DNA of 64,000 nt. Origin: Pelobates cultripes. Its lineage: Eukaryota > Chordata > Amphibia > Anura > Pelobatidae. Below the pieces are notes generated by a model, which ran no database searches, was not told where the DNA came from, and was given only the letters and a program-made list of their open reading frames with translations. The stretch is taken from assembly GCA_933207985.1 (NCBI GenBank), contig OW240913.1:361906377-361970376 (forward strand). Direction: 5' to 3'. Positions 1 through 8,660 of this stretch are shown in pieces; the stretch's first letter is position 1, and the number at the start of each line of letters is the position of its first letter. Made by a program: the position numbers and the translations under genes.

Positions 1-1301
1 ACCAATATAACATCTCAACATTCACAAATATACATTTCTGACATTCAAAAACAAAACAAAAACAAATCAGTGACCAATATAGCCACCTTTCTTTGCAAGG
101 ACACTCAAAAGCCTGCCATCCATGGATTCTGTCAGTGTTTTGATCTGTTCACCATCAACATTGCGTGCAGCAGCAACCACAGCCTCCCAGACACTGTTCA
201 GAGAGGTGTACTGTTTTCCCTCCTTGTAAATCTCACATTTGATGATGGACCACAGGTTCTCAATGGGGTTCAGATCAGGTGAACAAGGAGGCCATGTCAT
301 TAGATTTTCTTCTTTTATACCCTTTCTTGCCAGCCACGCTGTGGAGTACTTGGACGCGTGTGATGGAGCATTGTCCTGCATGAAAATCATGTTTTTCTTG
401 AAGGATGCAGACTTCTTCCTGTACCACTGCTTGAAGAAGGTGTCTTCCAGGAACTGGCAGTAGGACTGGGAGTTGAGCTTGACTCCATCCTCAACCCGAA
501 AAGGCCCCACAAGTTCATCTTTGATGATACCAGCCCAAACCAGTACTCCACCTCCACCTTGCTGGCGTCTGAGTCGGACTGGAGCTCTCTGCCCTTTACC
601 AATCCAGCCACGGGCCCATCCATCTGGCCCATCAAGACTCACTCTCATTTCATCAGTCCATAAAACCTTAGAAAAATCAGTCTTGAGATATTTCTTGGCC
701 CAGTCTTGACGTTTCAGCTTGTGTGTCTTGTTCAGTGGTGGTCATCTTTCAACCTTTCTTACCTTGGCCATGTCTCTGAGTATTGCACACCTTGTGCTTT
801 TGGGCACTCCAGTGATGTTGCAGCTCTGAAATATGGCCAAACTGGTGGCAAGTGGCATCGTGGCAGCTGCACACTTGACTTTTCTCAGTTCATAGGCAGT
901 TATTTTGCGCCTTGGTTTTTCCACACGCTTCTTGCGACCCTGTTGACTATTTTGAATGAAACGCTTGATTGTTCGATGATCACGCTTCAGAAGCTTTGCA
1001 ATTTTAAGAGTGCTGCATCCCTCTGCAAGATATCTCACTATTTTTGACTTTTCTGAGCCTGTCAAGTCCTTCTTTTGACCCATTTTGCCAAAGGAAAGGA
1101 AGTTGCCTAATAATTATGCACACCTGATATAGGGTGTTGATGTCATTAGACCACACCCCTTCTCATTACAGAGATGCACATCACCTAATATGCTTAATTG
1201 GTAGTAGGCTTTCGAGCCTATACAGCTTGGAGTAAGACAACATGCATAAAGAGGATGATGTGGTCAAAATACTCATTTGCCTAATAATTCTGCACTCCCT
1301 G
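1..1301 (-). mobile_element. Tc1/mariner DNA transposon, cut by the window's left edge
   Basis: A Tc1-like element lies on the minus strand. Its 5' end is at 1301: the outermost bases read CAGGGAGTGCAGAATTATTA on the minus strand and are followed at 1302-1303 by TA, the Tc1 target site. The other terminal repeat is not in the first 66 bases, so the element continues beyond the window. The TIR core occurs twice at this end, at 1276-1301 and 1103-1124 (GCCTAATAATTNTGCAC), which is the IR/DR layout of many vertebrate Tc1 elements. The body holds a full-length transposase reading frame. CAGGGAGTGCAGAATTATTA resembles ends I know from fish and lamprey Tc1 elements; family assignment needs a repeat library. 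Confidence 0.93.
67..1083 (-). pseudogene. Tc1-like transposase, one premature stop
   Basis: This encodes a cut-and-paste transposase of about 338 codons, the usual Tc1 length. The N-terminal part (1083-745, starting MGQKKDLTGSEKSKIV) carries the paired-like helix-turn-helix DNA-binding region (KIAKLLKRDHRTIKRFI). The C-terminal part holds the DDE nuclease: first Asp in KVLWTDEM, second in FMQDNAPSHAS, and Glu in SPDLNPIENLW, so all three catalytic residues are present. Both halves are in the same frame and are separated only by a TGA at 742-744. The ATG at 1083 fits the family start. The stop probably arose by CpG decay from CGA (inference). Apart from that codon the frame is open to the stop at 67, so this copy is fairly young. 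The next ATG after the stop (648) would give only a partial catalytic domain. Confidence 0.93.
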
Positions 1302-1479
1302 TATTTACAGGCTATATCTGTTAGGGTTTATGTAGAGTAGGATGCCTGTCAGGCAGGGCTGTGTAAGCGTTAACAGACAATAGGCGACCATATGCATGGA
1401 AAACATAATAGATTAAACTGTGTGTCTATGTTGTGTTCATATTAGGTGCTATTAGCAAGATTACATTGTATGAGTATAC

Positions 1480-1648
1480 AGGTTGTAAGTTCCCTGTGAC
1501 TGCATCTCCCTATCACACAAATGTACATGGTAGCTCTGTTTGTAATGGAAATAAACTGTACAAAAAAGATGGTTTGCATCTTTCTCAAAAGGGAACAAAT
1601 GTTCTCAGTGAGCAGTTCAGAGGTTTTGCTAGGATGTATTTAAACTAG
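1480..1648 (+). pseudogene. CR1 ORF1 C-terminus (SGNH esterase-like)
   Basis: About 45 residues before the TAG at 1646-1648 match the end of CR1 ORF1, which in many CR1 elements carries a lipase/esterase domain of the SGNH fold. The visible signature is KKDGLHLSQKGTNVLSEQF: the D-x-x-H supplies the catalytic Asp and His of that family. Upstream residues (to about 1433) are open but I cannot align them, so the left boundary is approximate. ORF2 begins 16 bases after the stop, the expected close spacing. The rest of ORF1 is absent. Confidence 0.7.
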
Positions 1649-1664
1649 GAGGGGGGGCAAAAGG

Positions 1665-2444
1665 GTGATAAAATATCAACCCAATTGCCCCCCAAAACAA
1701 GGACAGAAGGTGCCTTTAGCAAGTGTGTTAAAAAAGGATAAGCTTAGAGTCATGTCTACAAATGCTCTCAGTTTAGGGAATAAGATCCATGAACTTGTGG
1801 CAATAATGGCAACTGATAGTGTAGATTTAGTCGCTGTTACTGAGACATGGTATAATGAGAAAAATGACTGGGACATAGCAATACCAGGGTACTCTTTATA
1901 TAGAAAAGATAGGGAAGGCAAGAAAGGGGGAGGGGAGGCCCTATATGTGAAGGATAGCATAAAATATAGCCTAATAAAAGTTAGTGAGGCGAACATAGAG
2001 TCAGTTTGGGTTACGTTAGAATTTGGTAATCACACAGTAACTCGTGTAGGTGTGATTTATAGGCCCCCAGAACAAATAGAAGAGTTAGATAATCAACTAG
2101 TTGAGGAAATAGCTAAAATGACAATGAAGGGGGAAGTTATCATCATGGGTGACTTTAATCTTCCTGATGTGAATTGGAAAACAAAATTAGCTACTTGTGC
2201 CAGGAGCACACATATTCTAAACTCCCTACTGGGATTGTCTCTAAAACAAGTCGTTGAGGAGCCAACTCGTAAGGAGGCCATACTAGATTTAGTGTTAACA
2301 AATGGAGATTTGGTATCAGATATTACTGTAGGTGAAAGTGTGGGATCCAGTGATCATCAGTCAGTGTGGTTTACTATAAGAACAGTGACTGTGTCACACC
2401 ACACAAAAACAAAAGTTTTAGACTTAAAAAAAAACAAAAACTGA
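1665..2444 (+). pseudogene. CR1 ORF2 apurinic-like endonuclease domain
   Basis: About 259 codons encode the APE-type endonuclease that nicks target DNA for target-primed reverse transcription. Family motifs are visible: an N-terminal LRVMSTNALSLGNKIHEL strand, LVAVTETW with the metal-binding Glu, GVIYRPP, IIMGDFNLPDVNW, and VGSSDHQSVWF with the catalytic SDH near the end. The frame closes at 2444 in an A-rich run (2428-2442), most likely a slippage-type frameshift, because linker sequence of the same protein continues downstream (for example 2693-2917). The domain itself looks complete; the protein as a whole is broken. Confidence 0.9.
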
Positions 2445-3041
2445 CTTTTCTAAAATTAGAATATGTGTAAAGGAGTCATTATCAAATTGGAGCAATTTAA
2501 ATGGAGTCTAAAAGAAATGGGATTATTTAAAAGTTGCACTGCTGAAGGCAACAGAAAATTGCATTAGGCTTGTCAGTAAAAGCAAAAAATTCAAGAAACC
2601 ACTATGGTACTCCGCAGATGTGGTCAAAATAGTAAAAAACAAAATGTTAACATTTAATAATTTAAAAAAAAAAAAACAGTGAGGAAGACAGAATGCTCTA
2701 TAAGATTAGGCAGAAAGAGGCTAAGCAAGTTATAAGAGCTTCCAAATCACACACAGAAGAGAAAATAGCACAGTCAGTAAAAAAAAAAAAAGGGAACAAA
2801 ACATTTTTTAGATACATAAATGAGAAAAGGAAAGTAAAACAAGGATTAGTTAGATTAAAAACAAAAGAAGGAAGGTATGTAGAAGAGGATAAAGGTCTAG
2901 CTGACTACCTCAATTAATATTTTTGTTCAATATTTACAGATGAAAATGAAGGAAAGGGACCTCAGTTAGGAAAAAGTACAAATGAGCCATTTATTACATG
3001 TGAGTTTACAGAGGAAGAGGTTTTATTTCAACTGTCAAAAG
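2445..3041 (+). pseudogene. CR1 ORF2 linker between endonuclease and RT
   Basis: This lysine-rich stretch joins the endonuclease to the reverse transcriptase in CR1 ORF2. One frame is open at 2693-2917 (KQVIRASKSHTEEKIAQSVK then FFRYINEKRK), which resembles the usual linker of the family. A-runs at 2659-2672 and 2780-2791 mark likely frameshifts. The last codons (FQLSKVK-) are interrupted by the hAT insertion after 3041 and resume at 4147. Confidence 0.7.
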
Positions 3042-3209
3042 TAGGGATCGACCGATTGTCGGTTTTACCGATATAATCAGCCGATATTCGGTATTTTCGA
3101 CAATATCGGTATCGGCTAATTCAGATACCGATATTGCCGATAATACCTCCTAGGACCGCCAGGCTCATTATAAGCCCGGCGGTCTGGGGGTGGGGGGGAA
3201 GGGGGACGG

Positions 3210-3366
3210 AGAGCAAGCGCTTACTCACCTCCCAGCAGCTCCTCCAGCTCCCCAGTGTAACTCTTGCGAGACCCGCGGCCGTCAGAGCATTGCCATGGCA
3301 CGCTGGCCGCGAGAGTTACACTGGGGAGCTGGAGGAGCTGCTGGGAGGTGAGTAAGTGCTTGCTCT
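3210..3366. repeat. GC-rich palindrome inside the hAT element
   Basis: Two arms of about 59 bases (3210-3268 and 3308-3366) are near-perfect reverse complements (left arm includes TTACTCACCTCCCAGCAGCT), separated by about 40 bases. The transcript of either strand could fold into a long hairpin. G-rich and C-rich runs flank it on both sides (3186-3205, 3367-3387). Open frames here are shadows of the palindrome. Confidence 0.85.
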
Positions 3367-3509
3367 CCTCCCCCCCTCCCCCCCCAGCTCAGCCAATGCC
3401 ACTGGACCACCAGGGATTGCTATCCCCCCTCCCTGGCCAGGTAACAAGCAGGGAGGGGGGACAACAAAAATAATAATTAAATATAAAATTTTTTAAAAAT
3501 AATAAAAAA

Positions 3510-3975
3510 TGCCCCCTCACACACACACACACACACTCCATTATATACACATACACTACACAAACACACTGTGTATATAATGCAGTGTGTGTGTGTTTGC
3601 ATAGTGCGTGTGTATATAATGCAGTGTGTGTGTAGTGTGTTTATATAATGCACACTACACAAACACACTGCATTATATACATACACTATACAAACACACA
3701 CACTCTGCATTATATACACACACACTACACACACTGCATTATATACACTCTACACACACACTGCATCCACACACACACTACACAAACACACACTGCATCC
3801 ACAACACACACTACACAAACACACACTGCATCCACTACACACACTACACAAACACACACTGCATCCACTACACAAACACACACTGCATCCACTACACACA
3901 CTACACAAACACACACTGCATCCACTACACACACTACACAAACACATACAGCTCCCCTGTCGAAACACACTACAT
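3510..3975. repeat. CA-rich minisatellite with GCATCC units
   Basis: A (CA)n run at 3510-3535 passes into a longer-period repeat. Between about 3776 and 3950 a unit near 31-33 bases, roughly ACTACACAAACACACACTGC then ATCC, recurs about five times with small length changes. On the minus strand this gives the cysteine/valine-rich frames seen here, which are not genes. The same kind of unit recurs at 30245-30700. Confidence 0.85.
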
Positions 3976-4146
3976 CCACTACACGTGGCATGTATATTTT
4001 GTGCATTTACCTTTAGAAATAGTTTTTACTTTCCAAAATGGTAAACGTACAGAATATCGGCAAATTATATCGGCTATCGGCCTGAAAGTTCACAGAATAT
4101 CGGTATCGGCTCTAAAAATTTATATCGGTCGATCCCTAGTCATAAG

Positions 4147-5580
4147 TAAAGACATATAAGTCAATGGGACCGGATGGAATATACCCAAAGTTATTAAAAG
4201 AGCTTAGTGGTGTACTAGCAAAACCATTAACAGATTTATTTAACCAATCATTGTTAACAGGAGTTGTCCCAGAAGATTGGAAGTTAGCGAATGTTGTGCC
4301 CATTCACAAGAAAGGTAGTAGGGAGGAGTCGGGCAACTATAGGCCAGTAAGCCTTACTTCAGTAGTGGGGAAAGTAATGGAAACCATGTTAAAGGGTAGG
4401 ATTGTTCAACATCTAAAAACACATGGATTTCAAGATCAGCAACAACATGGGTTTACTTAAGGGAGATCATGCCAAACTAATCTTATTGATTTTATTTGAT
4501 TGAGTAACTAAAATAATAGACCAGGGTGGTGCAGTAGACATTGCTTACCTAGATTTCAGTAAGGCTTTTGACACTGTTGCACATAGAAGGCTTATCAGTA
4601 CATTGCAATCTTTAAGTTTGGATTCCAATATTGTAGAATGGGTAAGGCAGTGGCTGAGTGACAGGCAACAGAGGGTTGTAGTTAATGGAATATATTCGAA
4701 GCTTGGACTTGTCACCAGTGGGGTACCTCAGGGATCTGTACTTGGACCCATTCTCTTTAATATTTTTATTAGTGATATTGCAGAAGGTCTTGATGGTAAG
4801 GTATGTCTTTTTGCTGATGATACTAAGATATGTAACAGGGTTGATGTTCCAGGAGGGATAAGCCAAATGGCAAATGATTTAGGTAAACTAGAAAAATGGT
4901 CAGAGTTGTGGCAACTGACATTTAATGTGGATAAGTGCAAGATAATGCATCTTGGACGTGAAAACCCAAGGGCAGAGTACAGAATATTTGATCGTCCTAA
5001 CCTCAACATCTGAGGAAAGGGATTTAGGGGTGATTATTTCTGATGACTTAAAGGTAGGCAGACATTGTAATAGAGCAGCAGGAAACGCCAGCAGAATGCT
5101 TGGTTGAATAGAGAGAGGTATTAGCAGTAGAACGAGGGAAGTGCTCATGCCATTGTACAGAACACTGGTGAGACCTCACTTGGAGTATTGTACACAGTAC
5201 TGGAGACCGTATCTTCAGAAGGATGTTGATACTTTAGAGAGAGAGTTCAGAGAAGGGCTACTAAACTGGTTCATGGATTGCAGGATAAAACTTACCAGGA
5301 AAGGTTAAAGGAACTTAACATGTATAGCTTGGAGGAAAGATGAGACAGGGGGAATATGATAGAAACAATTAAATACATAAAGAGAATCAACACAGTAAAG
5401 GAGGAGACCATATTTAAAAGAAGAAAAACTACCACAACAAGAGGACATAGTCTTAAATGAGAGAGTATTACTTTACTGAGAGGGTAGTGGATGCATGGAA
5501 TAGCCTTCCAGCTGAAGTGGTAGAGATTAACACAGTAAAGGAGTTTAAGCATGCGTGGGATAGGCATAAGGCTAGCCTAA
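4147..5580 (+). pseudogene. CR1 ORF2 reverse transcriptase and C-terminal region
   Basis: This is the reverse transcriptase that copies CR1 RNA at the nicked target. Motifs in order: MGPDGI and NYRPVSLTSVVGKVME (4164-4400), motif A DFSKAFDTV (about 4552-4580), motif B SGVPQGSVLGPILFNIFISDI (about 4720-4782), motif C FADDTK with the catalytic Asp pair (4810-4827), then EKWSELWQLTFNVDKCKIMHLG. Downstream of 5013 the C-terminal region continues in other frames (LVRPHLEYCTQYW near 5170-5205; [10 protein letters not shown] near 5240). Stops at 4458 and about 5011 and several frameshifts inactivate it. Catalytic residues are intact, so decay is mainly by stops and indels. Confidence 0.9.
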
Positions 5581-5599
5581 CTATAAGATAAGGCCAGGG

Positions 5600-5682
5600 A
5601 CTAATGAAAGTATTTAGAAAATTGGGCAGACTAGATGGGCAGAATGGTTACTATCTGCCGTCACATTCTATGTTTCTATGCC
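5600..5682 (+). repeat. CR1 3' terminal region
   Basis: The 3' untranslated tail ends with ACATTCTATGTTTCTATG. A second copy of this end lies in the opposite orientation at 36418-36490, showing that the family is dispersed here. CR1 elements end in short octamer-like repeats rather than poly(A), which fits. Confidence 0.85.
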
Positions 5683-5804
5683 ATGCCTTAGTTACTTGAT
5701 GTTAACTGTTAAATCATGAGTACATGCTGTTGGGGCATGACAAACGTATTTGTTACTGCTTTTTCTCTATGCACTTAAAAATAAAGAATAAAAAAAAAAA
5801 AAAA
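5683..5804 (+). repeat. A-rich retroposon-like tail
   Basis: About 100 bases after the CR1 end finish with AATAAAGAATAAAAAAA (about 5778-5802), a polyadenylation-like end. Its last bases resemble the minus-strand tail of the L1-like element near 59886-59920 (AATAAAGAATTAAAAAA). It may be a very short 5'-truncated L1-like copy; a simple genomic A-run is the alternative. Confidence 0.4.
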
Positions 5805-7689
5805 CTAACGCCATTTGTAACAATAAATCCTAGCTCCGTATTCTACCTCTTTAAATGTGATATTTTTTAGAATTAATCATTCCCCCATTATTTGCCATAA
5901 TGTAGAGAGGTATCCAGCTCTGCTGTTCTCTTATCACTTTGTAAATTGCTGTTTAGTGAATAGCCTCCTTTCACATTTTCTGGTTAAAAAAAAATGTGAG
6001 CAAAGCTATAAACAGGAAGTGTTCTACATTGATTACAATGGTACATATAGTGTGTTCGTGGTGGGAGCTAGGATATACTCTTTGGCAAAGTACAGGAACA
6101 ACTGAACCAGAAAAAAAGAAAAACACAAATACAAATGTCTGTAAATCTCTGCTTTGCTACAACTTTGAGTTTTGTACATTGTAGATGAAATCTATTTATA
6201 TACGCCGGTGTTCTTATGGACAGCATTTATGACTCATTGCAAAAAAAAAAAAAAAAAATTCCATATATTTTATTATCGTTCTAATAACAACAGTGCTTTT
6301 CACTGGGCACATAATTGCAGCTCGGAGGGTTAAACCAAGCAACATTTGCCGATTGTCTGGTATCGTTCCCTACTGTTTTGTATTCTTTGTCGGAAGGGAT
6401 GCAATGTCCGCTCTACACAAATTGCAGCCTTGACAGGATAATAGGTTCTTGAGCAGAAAATAAACATTGGCATTTGTATGTTTTTTTTTGGGGGGGGGGG
6501 TTTGCTTAAAAACAAAATCATAAGAAAGCAATTATCTTGTCCTAGAATTTCTTTTGGAAGTGTGTTACAGGAGTTCTGACAAACAGTACGTAAAAGTTTA
6601 CACCCCCATACGGGGAAACAATACCTTATCCGGCATAGACTTACATGTACCGCTGTCTACGTAGTCTATAAGTGTTAATGTCCCTGTGGATTAGCCTATT
6701 TTTGGAAAAACAGACTTGCCTCTCAGAGAGAGAATAAGGAACCACAGGTGAAACATTACGGTTGCATTTAGAGACCATAGAGTGGAACTTGAAAACTGCC
6801 CATATTAAAATTCCCAGCCATTGATCATTTTCTGCCATTTAGACAGGGTGGTGACCGCAAGAAACCTCTCTTGCAATGGGAACTATTCTGGATCAGAACT
6901 CTTGATATAATCTGGCCTAAGGGACGCAATGAAAAATACCGACACTTAAGGTGAAGGCAAAGTGTGATATATTTGACAGGCTGTATGCATCTTTCTAATT
7001 TATTGATCTTTATATCAGATTTTTCCCTTCTATTTATATGTGAACACATTGTCCTGGGTTTGTAGAATCGATATTGTCTGACATTTCCCTTAATTCAGCT
7101 ACTGATACAACTGCATATACAATCATATACTAAAATGGTAAAGATATACCAATAGTAAAGAAAGTGCGTAGTGCTTAAAATTATGTTACACTTACCCCCT
7201 AGGGATTTGAAAAATGATAACACTGTAGAAATAAAAGACATATAGTGTAGCAACGTAGATATTAAGTCAATGGACTAACTTAAAAACTTGCGTGGTATAA
7301 ATCCAGTATGTAAAAAGGAATGAAAAGACAGATCCCCATAATCACAAAAATATGTGAATTGGTGAGAACTGTCTTAAAAAGAGCCTACCTCAGAGCTACA
7401 ATATAGGGGGTAACCCAGAAAGAAATATAGTTGAATGACGGAGACCCTTGAAACAAGGGGATCCCAGAAGTAGCTGCTGAACTTAACAGAATAAATAGTA
7501 TAGTTACCAGGTGGCAAGTAGAGAAGAACAGGGGGCTGTACTTGTAAGTGGATAAAAGGGTGAAGGGGAATAAATAGAAATACCCATATATGCCCTATAT
7601 AAGCCACTGCTAGTTGTATTTAATAGCAGCAAAGGAATGTCCCTTTAACAAAAAAAAAAAAAGAGACTCTAGCATTCATACTAGAAAAA
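5805..7689. other. No gene recognised
   Basis: AT-rich sequence with short open frames only. Homopolymer runs occur at 6241-6258 (A) and 6480-6500 (T then G). I see no motif, splice-bounded exon or known repeat end that I can support. Confidence 0.6.
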
Positions 7690-8021
7690 ATGTCCAAAAT
7701 TAGTTTCGTTATCAGGAGGAGGGATGCTTGATTTTGCACCCTGCTCCTGTATTGATTGACTGATAGATCTTCCAATGGTTATCCCCATGTGAGCAGCAGG
7801 GTTTGGATAGGTGTGTTCTGATTATGCATAAGTCGCTCCCCACCTCTCAGTGATTGACTTTGTTATTCTCCAATGAGACTCCAGCATAAGTGATGACATG
7901 GTTGAGGAAGAGTGGTGACTCCATGTCAATCACCCACTCCTCCCACACGCCGGATCAGCTGGAGGGACTTTTCTCTGATTGCTCAGGTATTTAACCGGCT
8001 TCAATAGGAACTGCATTTGCA

Positions 8022-8070
8022 ATAGGTCCTGACGACGGTGTGTATGCACGCTGAAACGCGCGTCGAGCGC
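8022..8070 (+). ncRNA. Hammerhead-ribozyme-like motif (PLE type)
   Basis: The conserved hammerhead core CUGANGA is present as CTGACGA at 8029-8035. A stem II candidate follows (GTGTG, loop TATG, CACGC at 8038-8051), then GAAAC at 8053-8057, a minimal stem III (C-GCGC-G) and a GTC cleavage triplet at 8062-8064. Such short stem III forms are described for PLE-encoded hammerheads. Stem I pairing is weak and the base pair closing stem II is mismatched, so activity is doubtful. The homology call rests on motif order, not on an alignment. Confidence 0.5.
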
Positions 8071-8450
8071 CTTATTTGATTTATCTTTTTTCTCTCACAT
8101 TGGGTAGCACTTAGGTAGTTAGTATGTTTGATTTAGTTAGTATAGTTAGCAATTTATTATTTGGCATTTAGAGTTTTTTCTAGGCAGGCATTTTTTGGTC
8201 CTGGGGGGTCTCCTCTGGACTTAGGGCTTGTCCTTAGTGTGTCTGCCCCTGTCCTCCTTTGCTCTCTTTTCTCGTATTCATGTTTGTATAGGCTCCTGTT
8301 TGCCTGCCTTTATATTAGTGGGGTGATTTATGTATTACACATATTTTGTGTTGCCTTATTGTATTTTTGCAGCTTAGGTGTCCTAATTTTGGAAATTTTT
8401 TCTAATATGAATGCTCATTGCCTACTGCAATATTCTGTTATTTTGGCATT

Positions 8451-8456
<6 letters not shown>

Positions 8457-8504
<48 letters not shown>
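8457..8504. repeat. (TA)n microsatellite
   Basis: Uninterrupted AT dinucleotides for about 48 bases, directly downstream of the PLE-like block. Confidence 0.97.
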
Positions 8505-8509
<5 letters not shown>

Positions 8510-8660
8510 CTGCTGACAGGCAACACTCCAGAGTAACAAAATTCTAATGCCCTGTGCTGGTCCGCAATTAATATATTCTAGCAAAAAAATAGCACTCCAC
8601 TCCAGGACTTTGTTTAAAGCAAAAATAAAACTTTGCTTTAAAATATAAAAATGTCAGAGT

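Larger units (their letters stand above)
3034..4146. mobile_element. Non-autonomous hAT element with 8-bp target duplication
   Basis: The element proper is 3042-4138 (1097 bp). Its ends are inverted: TAGGGATCGACCGAT at the left and the reverse complement at the right, followed inward by several CGATATCGG-type motifs. Flanking 8-mers GTCAAAAG (3034-3041) and GTCATAAG (4139-4146) match at 7 of 8 positions, as expected for a hAT target site. Removing the element and one copy of the duplication rejoins the CR1 reading frame (LSKVK-T-x-KSMGPDGI). There is no transposase. Inside are a GC-rich palindrome and a CA-rich minisatellite, listed separately. Confidence 0.85.
1480..5682 (+). mobile_element. 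CR1-type LINE, decayed and interrupted
   Basis: A non-LTR retrotransposon on the + strand reads in order: end of ORF1 (about 1480-1648), ORF2 endonuclease (1665-2444), linker (about 2445-3041), reverse transcriptase and C-terminal region (4147-about 5580), and a 3' tail ending in ATTCTATGTTTCTATG at 5667-5682. That short terminal repeat and the preceding CTATCTGCCGTCAC block are typical of amphibian CR1 elements. A hAT element at 3042-4138 splits ORF2. The 5' end is missing; 1304-1480 between the Tc1 element and the first CR1 coding similarity is unassigned. Several stops and frameshifts make the copy dead. Confidence 0.9.
7690..8660 (+). mobile_element. Probable Penelope-like element pLTR remnant
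   Basis: No coding sequence is visible. The block contains a hammerhead-like core (8029-8064), is followed by a (TA)n run at 8457-8504 such as PLEs often abut, and ends with text of the type GCACTCCACTCCAGGACTTT (8592-8611) plus a short inverted repeat TTTAAAGCAAA / TTTGCTTTAAA (about 8614-8641). PLE pseudo-LTRs are known to carry hammerhead ribozyme motifs. Boundaries are guesses. Open frames here (for example 8161-8547) run into the microsatellite and are not genes. Confidence 0.4.

Noticed and set aside
3776..3960. Regularly spaced repeats that could suggest a CRISPR array
   Set aside because: Units are contiguous CA-rich minisatellite copies without unique spacers, in a vertebrate transposon.
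3626..4159. 177-codon His/Thr-rich frame on +
   Set aside because: Low-complexity translation of the CA minisatellite inside the hAT element.
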